NCBI GenBank assembly: GCA_037576195.1
Contig: CM075102.1
Span: 3,472,001-3,536,000 of the forward strand
Source of the DNA: Phytoseiulus persimilis
Taxonomy: Eukaryota; Arthropoda; Arachnida; Mesostigmata; Phytoseiidae
Reading direction: 5' to 3'
Length of the DNA: 64,000 nt
Both the position numbers and the translations under genes were made by a program. Below are positions 1 to 10,935 of the stretch, one piece after another. The notes below the pieces were generated by a model. The model was given only the letters and a program-made list of their open reading frames with translations. It was not told the DNA's origin and did no database searches. Within the stretch, counting starts at the first letter, position 1. Every line of letters begins with the position of its first letter.

Positions 1-1303
1 ACGCCTCTCGTTGAGTTCCGAACTCCGACGGAAGTTCAGCGCGGTGTGATTCAACAGCGGTGTCCGCGAATACCTCCTCAAATTGCGTTCATCTCTCATC
101 TCAGCGAATCGTCGAACGCGCGGGAGCCCAGGGTTTGGAATCTTCTCAACGTTGAGGAGAGCGTCCAGCACAGGCTGAAACCCTGCAGCATCACATTTGG
201 TTGTGGCGGATGCTTCATGAAATCATCGGGCGTCAGGACGCGGATATCACGGACGGCACCTTTGCTTCGTCTAGGAGCATGAAGCGCAAACCGATCAAGA
301 AGATCCGACCACGATTCGACGCGCAGGTGAACTACCAATTCGGGCGGATTCCATTAGCGATATTAGGAAACAGCAGCAAGAACAGTGTTCAAAGCGAACG
401 ATTCCGGCAGCGAGTGGCGCGATCCGCCTGATTCGTGAGCCAGGGCCGTGCTCGGTTACGAACGCTGATAGTCAAGAGTTCAAGCCGCCGGTGGATCAGC
501 AAGGTCAACGACGCTCGCAAACCAGAGAAAACGCTTCTACGCACATCTCGTAGCGTTCGAGTTCCCTCGGAGAATTCCGGGTCTATGGAATCGCGTCGCG
601 CCGGCGGGGTTCGTCTTTAGAGCTGTTCCGAAAACCTCAAACCTCGTCCTCTATGGGGACGCGCATCTCGGAAAAGCCTGTTGGAGTTTTCCTTCTTTGA
701 GGAATCTGATCGTTTGGCACCCCGTTCATTGGGCCATTCGTCCAGTTACCCAAGAAATATACATCGTCAGCAAATTATACATCTCATGGGTGGCCCGGTT
801 CGCGCTCGACGGCATCCCTTCCCCCCGGCCATCAGTCAAGATATTCCATCAGGGCCTGTGACGGTATTGGACGGTCAACTGTCCCACAGGGGGTCAGGTT
901 CGCACCGCGATGGCGCACAACGGGTTCTCGGGCGATGGTGTTGTTGTTCAATCGTGTCCTTGGCCAGCGTGCTCCCACGAGGAACGTTACGCAACACGCG
1001 TGTCGCTAAGACTCACTTGAACGTTTTCAATGACTCTCTAGCCTGCTGCTTAGACCCGAGCTCGTTCTGCGACTATTGATATATCCCAGTCCAGATGAAG
1101 GCTCTCCGAACTGGGAATTATCGACCCGCCCATAAAATCATTGTTCACTCCGAACTCCACAGCGAACTCCACAGTAGATATCGAGGTGGTCGAAGAGCGA
1201 GAAACGTTTGATCGAATTATCTCCGTCGAATCCTCTTATTCCCTGGCCGTAACCCCGACGTCACGGAGGGAGCGCGACATGGAGCCCTGGCCGCTGCCCG
1301 TGG
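1..1303. other. No supportable gene
   Basis: This stretch has only open frames of under about 135 codons with no good splice partners. The longest plus frame, around 681-1079, lacks an ATG at its start and is rich in Arg, Ser, Leu and Cys like the shadow frames elsewhere. No repeat, tRNA-like B box or poly(A) signal was seen. Confidence 0.5.
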
Positions 1304-1958
1304 TCACTGGTTGACGGTGCGGGGATGCCGCAGCCGCGCGCACTCAACGACTCGATAGCAGGAAATGAATCGTACACGGGCGGCCCGTACTTCTCGGTGT
1401 TTGTGCTGCGACCATTCAAACAATGTGCGAGTATGCAGAACCCGCTCGCATCTCACGGCCGGAACATCGGACGAAAAACGCTCGTTCTCCATCGGACAAA
1501 AAATCGAACAGATTTTCTCGCTGTTGCCGATCGACCTTCTGTGACAATGTCCTCCCGCGGAGACAGCCGAATGAAAAATCGGCGACTCATCGAGGGGAGG
1601 CACGCCGCACTACGCGGAAGCCACGCTCTGTCACGTGGTACGTGGAGGAGGATGACGCACGGGCGTCGCGACTTCCCGCCGGCGGATTCCCCGTCGACTC
1701 TGAAGGATTTCGGTGATTTACCGACCGAGCGAACTCTTGCTTATCTCGTCGATGAGGCGAGCACTGTTGGTTTCTAGTAACATCTTGTGTTCCTGCTGTT
1801 CGGGTCGAAGTATTCTGCGACGATCTTGCTCGCGCGGCACTTCGTCGTCGCGACCGCTGTCGTGGATGCTCCTGTTTGGGTCCGAGAAAAAATGGGACTG
1901 CACGGCGCGCGTTTCGCCATCTGGCAAACGCCACACGTCGATGTTGATGCGATACTTC
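1304..1958 (-). CDS. Candidate two-exon C-terminal gene fragment, unknown protein
   Basis: Function not recognised. Two minus-strand exons are proposed, 1958-1722 and 1538-1304, joined across a 183-nt intron that begins GTAAAT and ends GTCACAG, keeping phase 2. The first exon encodes a polar, acidic-basic stretch that includes KYRINIDVWRLPDGE and RRRILRPEQQEHKM. About 65% of its third positions are G or C by hand count, and it has far more Asp, Glu, Asn and Gln than shadow frames nearby. The second exon adds SEKICSIFCPMENERF and ends in a TGA at 1306-1304. The 1958 acceptor is T/G-rich rather than C/T-rich, and the 1538 acceptor is weak. No start codon was found, so upstream exons would be needed. 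Two other open frames overlap it (minus 2117-1587, plus 1325-2253); at most one is likely real. Confidence 0.33.
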
Positions 1959-2253
1959 CTCAGATAACAACACCAGCAAACGGCCACATGCGTGTTCTCT
2001 TCGTCTCAGTCGCAGAAGAGCTTCGCCTTGGTCGGCTCGCGGGTCTCTGAGACTTCCCAGCGAGCAAATCACGATTTGGATGACATCATCTCGTAGGCGT
2101 TCGAAATCCGCGATCATGTTCCAGCTCCCTCCCGGAACCGACGTCACAAGGGAAAACCGTGTCTCTCAAGATGTTGATTCAGAAATATCTTATTCGTTGC
2201 AGACCTTCGAGAAGGGTCCGAGTAAGAACGAAGACAAGCTGACTCAAATGTGA
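1325..2253 (+). CDS. Competing plus-strand two-exon model, hypothetical
   Basis: This overlaps the minus-strand candidate and is probably mutually exclusive with it. Exon 1325-1776 starts at an ATG and stays open for 150 codons. Exon 2010-2253 follows a good pyrimidine-rich acceptor (TTCTCTTCGTCTCAG) and ends in TGA. The phase agrees (2 nt carried over) and would give 231 residues. The last 45 residues are rich in Asp, Glu, Lys, Asn and Gln and include QLPPGTDVTRENRV. The donor at 1777 (GTAACA) is weak, and much of the first exon is Arg/Ser-rich. A third option is the single minus-strand ORF 2117-1587 (176 codons, real ATG, beginning MIADFERLRDD). No family was recognised for any of the three. 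Confidence 0.2.
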
Positions 2254-2353
2254 AAATGTAGTTTTTCCGGGCGTTGTCTTCCCCTGAATCTCCTGCGAAT
2301 GAATCTCTTGGATGAAACTTGGACAGTCTCAATGAGACGCTCGCAAAATATAT

Positions 2354-2804
2354 ATGTTGCTATCCCTCCTGTTGGTAAGGCTCGGAAGAAGATTTGTATG
2401 GAGATCAAGATGGAACAAGGAATGTGATGACTGTTTGATCCATATCATGGCCGCGCAGAGAAAACCCCGAATGAGGTAAGTGTATCAACATACAGCATTT
2501 CGCGTCGATCGATTCTTCGATTTTTTTTCAGTAAAAAAGCGTTCTGAAGGAAAATGTAAAAATGGCGCATCGCATCGTAGATAGAACCCCGACTTTGTCA
2601 ACTCATCAAGCTATCGGATCTGACAGCGATTCTCTTTCTCCCCCACATGAGCTCCCTCATGTGTGCCCGGAGCGAGGGCTCATTGAGAGTCGCGGAAAAG
2701 GCTCATTCACCTCGAACTCATCGATTCCCCAATGTTCAGCATCTCTCCTGCTTCCAACGGAGGGAAGAATCATCTTTCGGCTGGAATATCTAGGAAACCA
2801 CTGA
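2354..2804 (+). CDS. Candidate spliced short transcript with an 80-codon ORF
   Basis: Function unknown. The strongest short-intron signal on the plus strand lies here: donor GAG|GTAAGTGT at 2476 and a T8-CAG acceptor ending at 2531. The intron of 56 nt is a typical minimal length for arthropods. An ATG at 2354 upstream reads through the junction as a 45-residue peptide starting MLLSLLLVRL, which is signal-peptide-like, and stops at 2545-2547. A second ATG at 2562 sits in a very good context (AAAATGG) and opens an 80-codon frame to 2804 ending IIFRLEYLGNH. The 45-residue frame may be an upstream ORF or the real product. No AATAAA was seen just downstream. Confidence 0.28.
2476..2531 (+). other. 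Candidate 56-nt intron
   Basis: The donor matches the consensus over eight bases (GAG|GTAAGT). The acceptor is a run of eight T followed by CAG. The 56-nt spacing fits a minimal spliceosomal intron. It is the best matched donor/acceptor pair at short distance in the window. Confidence 0.42.
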
Positions 2805-2833
2805 TTTAACGAGAGCCCTTTCCGCGCATCTCG

Positions 2834-3863
2834 ATGATTCGGAATCCTAGTTTCTTCCAGGAAATCAGGAGATACCGGTCAAAATTGAAGGAGTCCGTCG
2901 AAAAATTAACTCCGACTCCATCCAGGAACCATAACTTGGTGCGAGATGTCAGAAAGATCCTGTTGACAAGTCCTTCGAATCGCCCAGAGGTCGCATCGAT
3001 TGACCCTCGTTGCTCGTTGGAGTAAGCTCACGTGCCTTCGGTCGAAGCTGGCGCTCAATCGTTTGACGAAACTCCATTACCCGAATTCCCGGGATGAAGC
3101 AGAAAGCCAAGCCCGCCGCCCGGGATCATGCTGAACCGCAGATGAGTCCTCGTACGATCATTTCTCGTTTGTCCCATGGAGTTCGCGTGTGGGCGCTAGA
3201 GGGAATACGCTCAGTCGACCCGGTACCTTGGAAAGCGGACTTCGCAGAAGAACATGAAACCTGCGGGAATCTGTCGAGTGACGCTCGGTTGATGGAACGG
3301 GAGTGCGACCGATGAATCAGAGATCGGCGCTCGGCTGGAGCGATGACTGAGCTCCGAAATGGATCTCGCACGCATTCCGTTCATCAAATCAAAGACGTTG
3401 GGGGCTTCGATGACAGATCTGAGGAGAACAGTTTTCTCAGTCTCACTTTCAGGCTTTTCTCACTCCGGGTTCCGTTATTGATGTTAAACAACGCATTCTT
3501 CGTCCGCGAGCTTCCCTCGCACCTTCCTCCGTGCGTGATGATCCATACAGAGATTTTTCCGTTTCCCTCGGAGTTTCCGACTTATTGAATCCGGTCTCAT
3601 CGATTGCCTCGAAATCCCTCCTCAGGAAAGAGCACGCGAACATCGCCTCGTGGGAGGTAATGCTGTGAGTCCAGGATGTCGCGCCTTCGTCCTTGAGTGC
3701 AAGGAGGCAGCAATCAACCGTGAACCGGGAGAGGAGGCGCCCGCGAGAACGCGGATGGTAAATTCGCAAGTTTTTACAGCTTGCACGCCTTGAGGAGTTT
3801 ACCGTTGAATGGTCCTCACTGGCGAGTTTGTGTGTGTGCCTCTTCTTCTTCTTGGCACGTTAA
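2834..3863 (+). CDS. Candidate multi-exon small gene, two alternative frames
   Basis: Function unknown. An ATG at 2834 opens 62 codons starting MIRNPSFFQEIRRYRSKLK, a polar and basic stretch, and runs into a donor GA|GTAAGC at 3022. Acceptors ending TTTTCTCAG (3440) and TCTCACTTTCAG (3452) follow. Joining 3021 to 3453 keeps the frame and stops at 3588, giving about 107 residues. In another frame, exon 3453-3656 is open for 68 codons, ends at GAG|GTAATG, and joins in phase 0 to 3780 after TTTTTACAG, stopping at 3861-3863. The two readings cannot both be correct. The second lacks a start. Both use plausible signals, which shows how permissive this sequence is. Confidence 0.22.
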
Positions 3864-6800
3864 CTCGTGCATCGTTAATCACGTCGCTGCGTTTTTCCCT
3901 CGGTCGTTGTCATCGTTGCGCCTGGGCTTGCTGGGAGCCACGAGGGCAGCGACGAGAACGAGTAGAACGGAGTGATTTCGTGAATTCGGGACTGAGAAAA
4001 CTCACTCCATTGATCGGGATCTAGCTCGCTCCCCGTTAGAGGGCTTCGCTCAGCCGAAACTCATCTCCGCGCACGACGCTGGACGCGTCAACCACGAGGC
4101 CATTCATCCGCTTGCACCCTGACGTCGATTTTGCGGTGGTGTGCCAGAGCCCGGCTGCTGAACCCCTGCCTCGTTACCATTCCCAGTGAGTGATGTCATG
4201 TTTCATCTCGTAGCGGAGTCGACAGGCGACACCGAAACGAGTGTCGTGATCTTAATTGGGAACGTCTCCCCTCGGTTCTCTCGCTCGCATTCACTCTCAG
4301 GCTCGCTCCCAACGCCATTCCGCCGGAGCGTTCCCTCGAACGGTTTCGGCAAGACGAGGCTTCACGCTCACTAATCATCACTTGCTGACACTCGACGCTT
4401 TTCCGTCTCCTACCATTTATTCTTCTTCTTCGTCGCAGGACGAGCTCGAGGAGTAGGGAAGGAGCCCTGGCTAGGTCGAGCTGCCAGGCGACTGAGCGTA
4501 TTCGGCGAGAGGTCCGGGGTGTCGCTCGTTCATAATCGAATTAGCAGAGAACCGTTCTGCTCGAGTGGGGCGCCAGCAGAAGACGTGAAGAACCATAGAA
4601 GTTATGGCAGACGAGACTGAGTTCCATTTGGCGCGCTCGTTCGAACCAAAGATTGACGAGCCCGACCGGCCTCCAGGAGAGTTCGCTTGCAGTGAAATCT
4701 CTCGGTCGGCAACGGCCGCTGCGAAAAACCAATGAAGGAAACAAGTTCCTCTCTCCTTGGAGGCTGACAATCTTCCCGGAGATGCCATCACTGGAACTTC
4801 TCGGCAGATCGCCCAGAGTCGGTCATTGACAACTCGCTCGGGCGCGTTCGTTATCAGCAATCTGAGGGAACTCGAATCTGATGTTCGACAGAGAAAAAGG
4901 TTTCCCTGAAGTTCTCCTTCCGGCTTCCTCTCACTTTCCGTCCACTTTCCTCTGGTAATTGGCAATCTCGTGGTAATTCATCTCTCCCATCCTCTTTTTC
5001 ACCCTAGGTGGAGATTGCACTCTTAGCAACTCCTAGCGAGCCTGATAGCCGGGCTGTTGGGCCTGGGAGCGAATGACTGGAGCCGAACGCAATTGGCGAA
5101 GCGAACCAATCGCGAATCAACGAACGGAGCTGAAATCCGACGCAAGGAATTGCGACCAGAGCGAGCTTTCGGGGGAGAGGGAAATCGCTGTGAATTTGAA
5201 GCTCAATTACCAGCTGGAATAGGAATTGCTCAGAGAGAGGATCGAACGGGTGAAAACGAACCGACCGGGCGGTTTCTTATCAACAAAACGGGTCTCCAAT
5301 CCATTGAAGTTAGTTGAACAGCCCATCTGACTACCAGCGCTTTCTCCCTTACCAATTTACCACCCCACCCTCCGCACGTCCCCGGAGCTTCTCCGGCCCC
5401 CCGTTCCCTCGCCGACCCCGCTCTCGAGTTACCCCCCTTCCACCGCTTCACCCTCGCGTCGTCCTCTAGGCCCACTTTTGCAACTGGGGCTCCCGAATAG
5501 TGAGTACACCCGCAGTTAGTCGGTTTCTCCCGGAGACGTCCACGCGAACCGCTGCGGTATCTTGGGTGGGGCGACCCCGTTGACTTGTTCACCCGCGACC
5601 GGCAGTGCTCTTCACGTTAATGAGTGGAAGTGGGTCGTCGAGTAGACGAGTTTTGCGTCTGAGTCCGATAGTGATTTATGTCGAAGCAGATGGAGCCCAC
5701 CCTGTTTTCGAGAACTCGTCGGCAGCAGCGAACCAGCGAGTCAGGTGTGCAACGCACTAGACTATTCCATCTTGGAGATGGTTACGCCACGCAGGGGACC
5801 GGGGAGGGCCGGAAAAACTACAGCAATTTTCCATCATCCGGTGAAGTTTCTATCAGGGCAATGATGTTCCGCGATGAGAGTGTTTCCCTCCTCCCGGGTC
5901 CAGGGTACGTTTCTCATTGGAAAGGAACGAGCATTCTCTGAATACCTGTTGAGAGATACTCTGGAGTCTGAAGCCCCATCCTCGGGCCCAGGAAAACGTT
6001 CTTGAATACTATCCCAGGAAAATTGGAGAAAACCAAGTTTCGATCTCGGAAAAAATGTTGATTTGATTCGGACTCGATCTGACATAATCGATCAAAGTGA
6101 TAGAACGTGGTCCAGGTCGAACGATGTTCCACGAAGCCGGCAGGAGCAAGGTTAGCGGTCGTGGGTACGAATGCACTTACTCGGCGCTCATTCGAATCCA
6201 ATATAGGACTTAGCAGCACAATGGGCGTCAAAGGCGTGGTCCTTGTCACCGCACTCACAACCGGTGAGATGTCACCGGAATCTGTCCACAATTCACGTCA
6301 CAGGACATCACTTCGACCCCTCCGGTGCTCTCGGACGCTTGTCGGCCGACCGCCATAGTCTCCACCGCTGGACCTCTGTTGCGCACTTCGGCTCCCTCTG
6401 CGGGTTCGTGTTACCCACGCAGATCCGTCAGGCGGAACGTTGATACGCCAGCCCTAGAGTTGTGGAGGATTCCGATCCCCCTGATTTTGTTTCTCATTCA
6501 TTTCCATCTCGTCTCCCAACTCCGCTCTCCGACGCCTCCCCCTTGCCGCTCGTCAACGACACGTCCTTCGTGTTTAGAGATCGATTCACCCGTGAATCGA
6601 TTGTGGTTAGAGCGCAATTTTCCCCGGGAGCTTCTTCCGTGCGTGCAGTGGGTGGTTTTCGGGTCTGCGGAGAAGAAGAGAATCGAAAGACGATTGAGGA
6701 GTTCCGCGTGAGACGGGTAATCGAGTTTGCTTCCTGCATCCGAGCCACAAGTGACCCTCCACGGAGTGGGGCCTGAGGGGAGCGATGGGGAGGGCGCGGA

Positions 6801-8625
6801 AGCTTCTGTCTCCGGCTCAAGAACTCCCCGACGTTCTGCCAGAAGGAGATGAGAACATTTTCCCTTCCGATTTCCCCGATCCGTCTGTCCCTTTTCCTGA
6901 TCCTCATTTGAAGTCGATCACTGGGGAACACGACTGAGGAGTTTGAGTCGACTTGAAGTTCCATCCTACTCGGGATACTTCTGAGAAGAGTCGCCTACCA
7001 CGGCTCTCTTGCTACCCGCACCAGCCTTCTCTGCGCGAACTTCTCTCTGATATCGTTGCGAATTTTCCTAAATCTCTGTGGAAAAAAAATGTCAAGGAGC
7101 CCACATGATCGAGCAGTCAAGCAAGTGCACCGACGAGGACATGAAACTTTTCGAGAATCCATGCCGTGCACTCGTTTCGTCGAAATCGGCAGAACACCGA
7201 AGAGGAACTACGATGTGAAGACTTCGTGAGGACGCTGATTCGTTCCGACAACAAAGAGCGCCCAATTACACCCCAAACCGATATTCTTCCCCGAACGAGC
7301 TCAGACACGGAGAAAAATTCGAGGGGAAAAACTTAATAATCCAAAGTGTCGCTCTTAATCTTCCCCTTGTGGAAACTTTCTGGATGGATCTTCACTCAAT
7401 GGAGCAGCGGCACAAGCACCATGCGAACGTCGTCGGTCGGTGGTTCGCTGACGGAGAGCGCCACAAATGAGAAATGAAAGTGGCCCTGCCCCGCTTTATT
7501 AGATTTTATTCAAAACTCCACGCCGGTACGGAAGCTTGCACAAAGGCTCCCAAGAAGAAATTCCGCGTCAGCGACTGCGAGGAGACCTGATGAGCTCCAC
7601 AATAATGAGAAGTGGAAGAATCTCAAGAAAGGACCACTTCCGCCTCTTCTTCCTCTCTTCACCACCACCCAGCAAGCCAACCACCCTCCCCAGGAGACGT
7701 CGCTCAGACGTTCGCTGCCAGTCCTCAATAACGCCTGTCGTCTCCACCCGAATCATTGTTCGGTCCGTACATTGGATCCTCCGCTCCGGTTCGTGACGAC
7801 TTCTCGCGAGGAAGACGAGGCTGAGGATCCTGCTTCTCGTGGTTCAGAATTAACTTTTCGAATCTCGCGCCATGGATGGACTTTCCGATTCCGGAGAGCA
7901 AACCAGATTCCCTGCCTTGGAGAATTGCGAACGACTTTCAATCGAATCCAAACAAACAAACAAACCTCGGGGCGCGAGCGCGGACTCGAGTCCGAACCCC
8001 GAGAGTCCGCTCAATTGTGATTTTGGCCGCCACTACGTCGGAGATGTGGCAAATGTATGCGCGATCGCGGCGATAAATACTAACAGAGTTTGCATCGGAT
8101 CGTGCACTGCGTTGAGCCTTTGTGTTTTCGGTCGTAAATCTTAGGTCTCTTGGTGAATACACTGCGGAGGGACCCAGTGAATCTTTCGGAGGAATTTCGG
8201 GCGGTGGCAAAATTTTGTGGCGACAAACTGCGAAGAAAAATGTTGCGTCTCGGAACAAAGCGACCGTTCCAAACCAACCCGGAATTGAGTAGAAAAGGAG
8301 GACTCTTGAATTCAAGAGGACGCACGCCTGTCCCCGTCACCGCCTCGCCCGGCGCATGCGGCCCATCCCGCCCTCTCCATCCCTTCCGTGGGCTCTGGTT
8401 CCGTGATTGATGGAAACCCGTCGCCCCCCTCTCCAGAGGGGGACCAAACCAAGGACGACAAACATTTCGCCCAGATGTCTCTTGGGATCTCTAGGTAGCT
8501 TCCGCAACGTCGCGGGAATTTTAGTGGCCGCGAAATCAGACTGAGACGGTCCCAGGACCCGTTCCGAAAAAGCCAACAAATAAGCATAATGATTGTTTCA
8601 GCGAAGCCGTGGAGTCGACGAAAGT
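3864..8625. other. Mostly non-coding or unassigned stretch
   Basis: No gene is supportable. A good acceptor (TTCTTCTTCTTCGTCGCAG) ends at 4439 and a GTGAGT donor lies at 4186, but no start-to-stop model results. Open frames on both strands at 4.5-5.0, 5.9-6.9 and 7.5-8.3 kb are under 165 codons, lack good starts and have shadow-like composition. Confidence 0.4.
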
Positions 8626-9432
8626 TCAAGAAGTGTGGGAGTCGTAGCTCCTCTTCCCTGGAAAAGTTTCCAGCACCGATCGGTCAGGGAGATCGAGCTG
8701 ATGAAGGAGGAAGTTCGAGTGTCGGGAGAAGGGCTCCCCTACGCAAGCCATCAAAGTCTCCAGAGGGAACCCAAGTTTTTCCCGCGCGCTCTCTCAACTT
8801 CATCCCATGTCCAACTGGAAGCGGGGGTCAAACGTTCGGTTTCTCTCTACGTGGCTGAGTCTGAAGTTGAAGAAGTATTCGGGAATGCTGAAGCAGAGCT
8901 AATGCGGGCGATTCGTTTGAAATTCGCGCGACGCTAATGACCATTCATTACCACCGTCGTCTCACGGACAGATAGCGGGAATCAAGGGAAAAAGTTCATT
9001 CGAAGTCTCCCTCACGTTTTCACTTGCGTCGAGGGGTCCCCCGTCCGGGTTAAAATGGCTTCTCCTAAAAAATGTCACCTCACCCCACTTTCCACCGCTT
9101 GGTCGCACTCGTCGTCGCAAGTTTTATGCCTTCGCAGCAAGAGGAGAAGGAGAACGCTTTTAGTTCCGTATATCATCTCTTCCTGAAACACCGGGTGAGC
9201 CTCATCGAGAGCGAGGAGCACTTGGAGAGTGCTCCTGAAAGAAAGTAACCAGGGGACTGGGGTTCCGTACCGACCGAAATTCGTCGGGAAGAGGCTCGAG
9301 GTCCTCCTCCATTGTCATCATAACTCTTCGCTTGAGCGCGCAGGAAGGAAAAAACTGGGGGAAAAAATTAAAAAATTTGTGATCTCGAGAATGACTTAAA
9401 TCTTACCCTACGAGAGGTTGTGATTCATCAAA
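8626..9432 (-). CDS. Candidate three-exon 3' gene part with a 26-nt exon
   Basis: Function unknown. Three minus-strand exons are proposed: 9432-9407 (26 nt), 9234-9084 (151 nt) and 8697-8626. The small exon lies between a strong pyrimidine tract ending CTCTTCTTCGCAG and a donor GG|GTAAGATTT. The second follows TTACTTTCTTTCAG and ends at GGG|GTGAGG. The third follows a C/T-rich tract ending CATCAG and stops at 8628-8626. Phases agree at both joins (2, then 0). The readings include STLQVLLALDEAHPVFQEEM, a short Leu run, and LDLPDRSVLETFPGK at the end. Introns would be 172 and 386 nt. No start exon was found above 9.4 kb. A plus-strand frame (8602-8937, after ATGATTGTTTCAG) overlaps the last exon and intron and competes with it. 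Confidence 0.3.
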
Positions 9433-10904
9433 CTGCGAAGAAGAGCAGGAGAGGGTTGACAAGACAGAGACACGCTGTAGAGCGAACCTCAGCAACAAGG
9501 TTTCCTATTGGACCCTTCTCCTCTCGTGGAAAGGAGAACGCGGATCCGGTGTCCGTCGTCCTAAGTGCCCGTTCTCCTCCAGCGGTGTCGTGTTTCGTTG
9601 CGTCGGGGAGAGAGAGACAACGCTGGGAACAGGTTCGGCGGACAATGCGATGGCCGGGAAAGGAGTGTCACCCACTCCAATCGCTCGTCGCATCGACCCG
9701 TGGCGGATACCACTCAGGGTTCGGCGATGGCGTCCCGCTTAACTCGATGCTGGCGACTACTTGAGGATTTGAGAGAGGATTCCTTGAAAAATGGTTCGCC
9801 GCTCACGAATGCGGAGCCACGAGAGTGCGTGTCTTCGGCGATGATTCCGCCCCGAGCTCGGGACCCTCGTCGCCGACATTTTCCGAAAAGAAACCAATCG
9901 AGCATAGAAATCGCCCCGCGTCACACGAGCTCGGGACCGGAGTGGGGGACTGGTATGGATACGCGATCGCGTAATAGCACTCCGAAAGATGGAGCGTGGC
10001 GTTTGCAAACGACCGAAGAGCACAGTGAGGAGGACGGGAGGGGAACAGGAAAGGAGCGACACAGGATGAGACAACGGGAATGTTTCAAACTTATGAAGCG
10101 ACATAACGGGCGAAAGTCGGACCTTGGCTTCTGCTGAATGAGTGGAGATCACCGGGAGACAGCAATGAATTCAGTCGGAAGCGAACACACTGAGGGATCT
10201 CTGCAGAGTGGCCCCCGACTCGCCGGCATCCGGGAGAGATGGATGTGAGAGGCGGATATCTGGCCGAGGATCAGGAAACTACATAGTTGAGAAAAAACCG
10301 AGATCCCCGTCCAGGATCATGACCGAGGATTATCCAGGAGTGGAGAGAAACAGGATGACGTGGTACGGCAGCGTTTTTACGTAAACCAGGCGACGCCCGC
10401 GTCTGATCCCGCTTATTGCATAACGATTACAAGGAAGTCGGTATAAAAACGTTCCAACTGCCCGAACTGCTCCCCTCGGCGGAGAGTCTTGCGAATCCTC
10501 CAAACAGAGACAAGTTCCTCGCTGTCCATAATTGGCGCTGAGCAATCAGAGGCTTCGGAAGAGATTCCTCGGAAGACTGCATCGTGTGGCTACAACATTC
10601 TGACCCCGAGCCGTGTGTGCGGGGGAAGAAAAAGCGCTGGACTCAACGCTCGCGAGGCCGAATCGAATTGATACGGAATTCGCGCATGACCAAATGCGTG
10701 CACAGACAACGACAGCAGTCACAGGCGTGTGCTGCTTTGCATCGTCAGTCATGTGTGATCTGGTTTTCGCTCACTCATTTTCGGCGCACAAGCAGTTTGG
10801 CGCGATTTGCTTTGGCGCGCCATTTGTTTGAACTTGGAGTCAGTCTCTGCCAGAACAGACTCGTTCGAATGCGTGCTCCCGGGAGTCGATATGCTCGCCC
10901 CCCC

Positions 10905-10935
<31 letters not shown>

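Noticed and set aside
8602-8937. Plus-strand terminal exon after ATGATTGTTTCAG, 111 codons
   Set aside because: It overlaps the minus exon chain, has no paired upstream exon, and cannot be preferred on the sequence alone.
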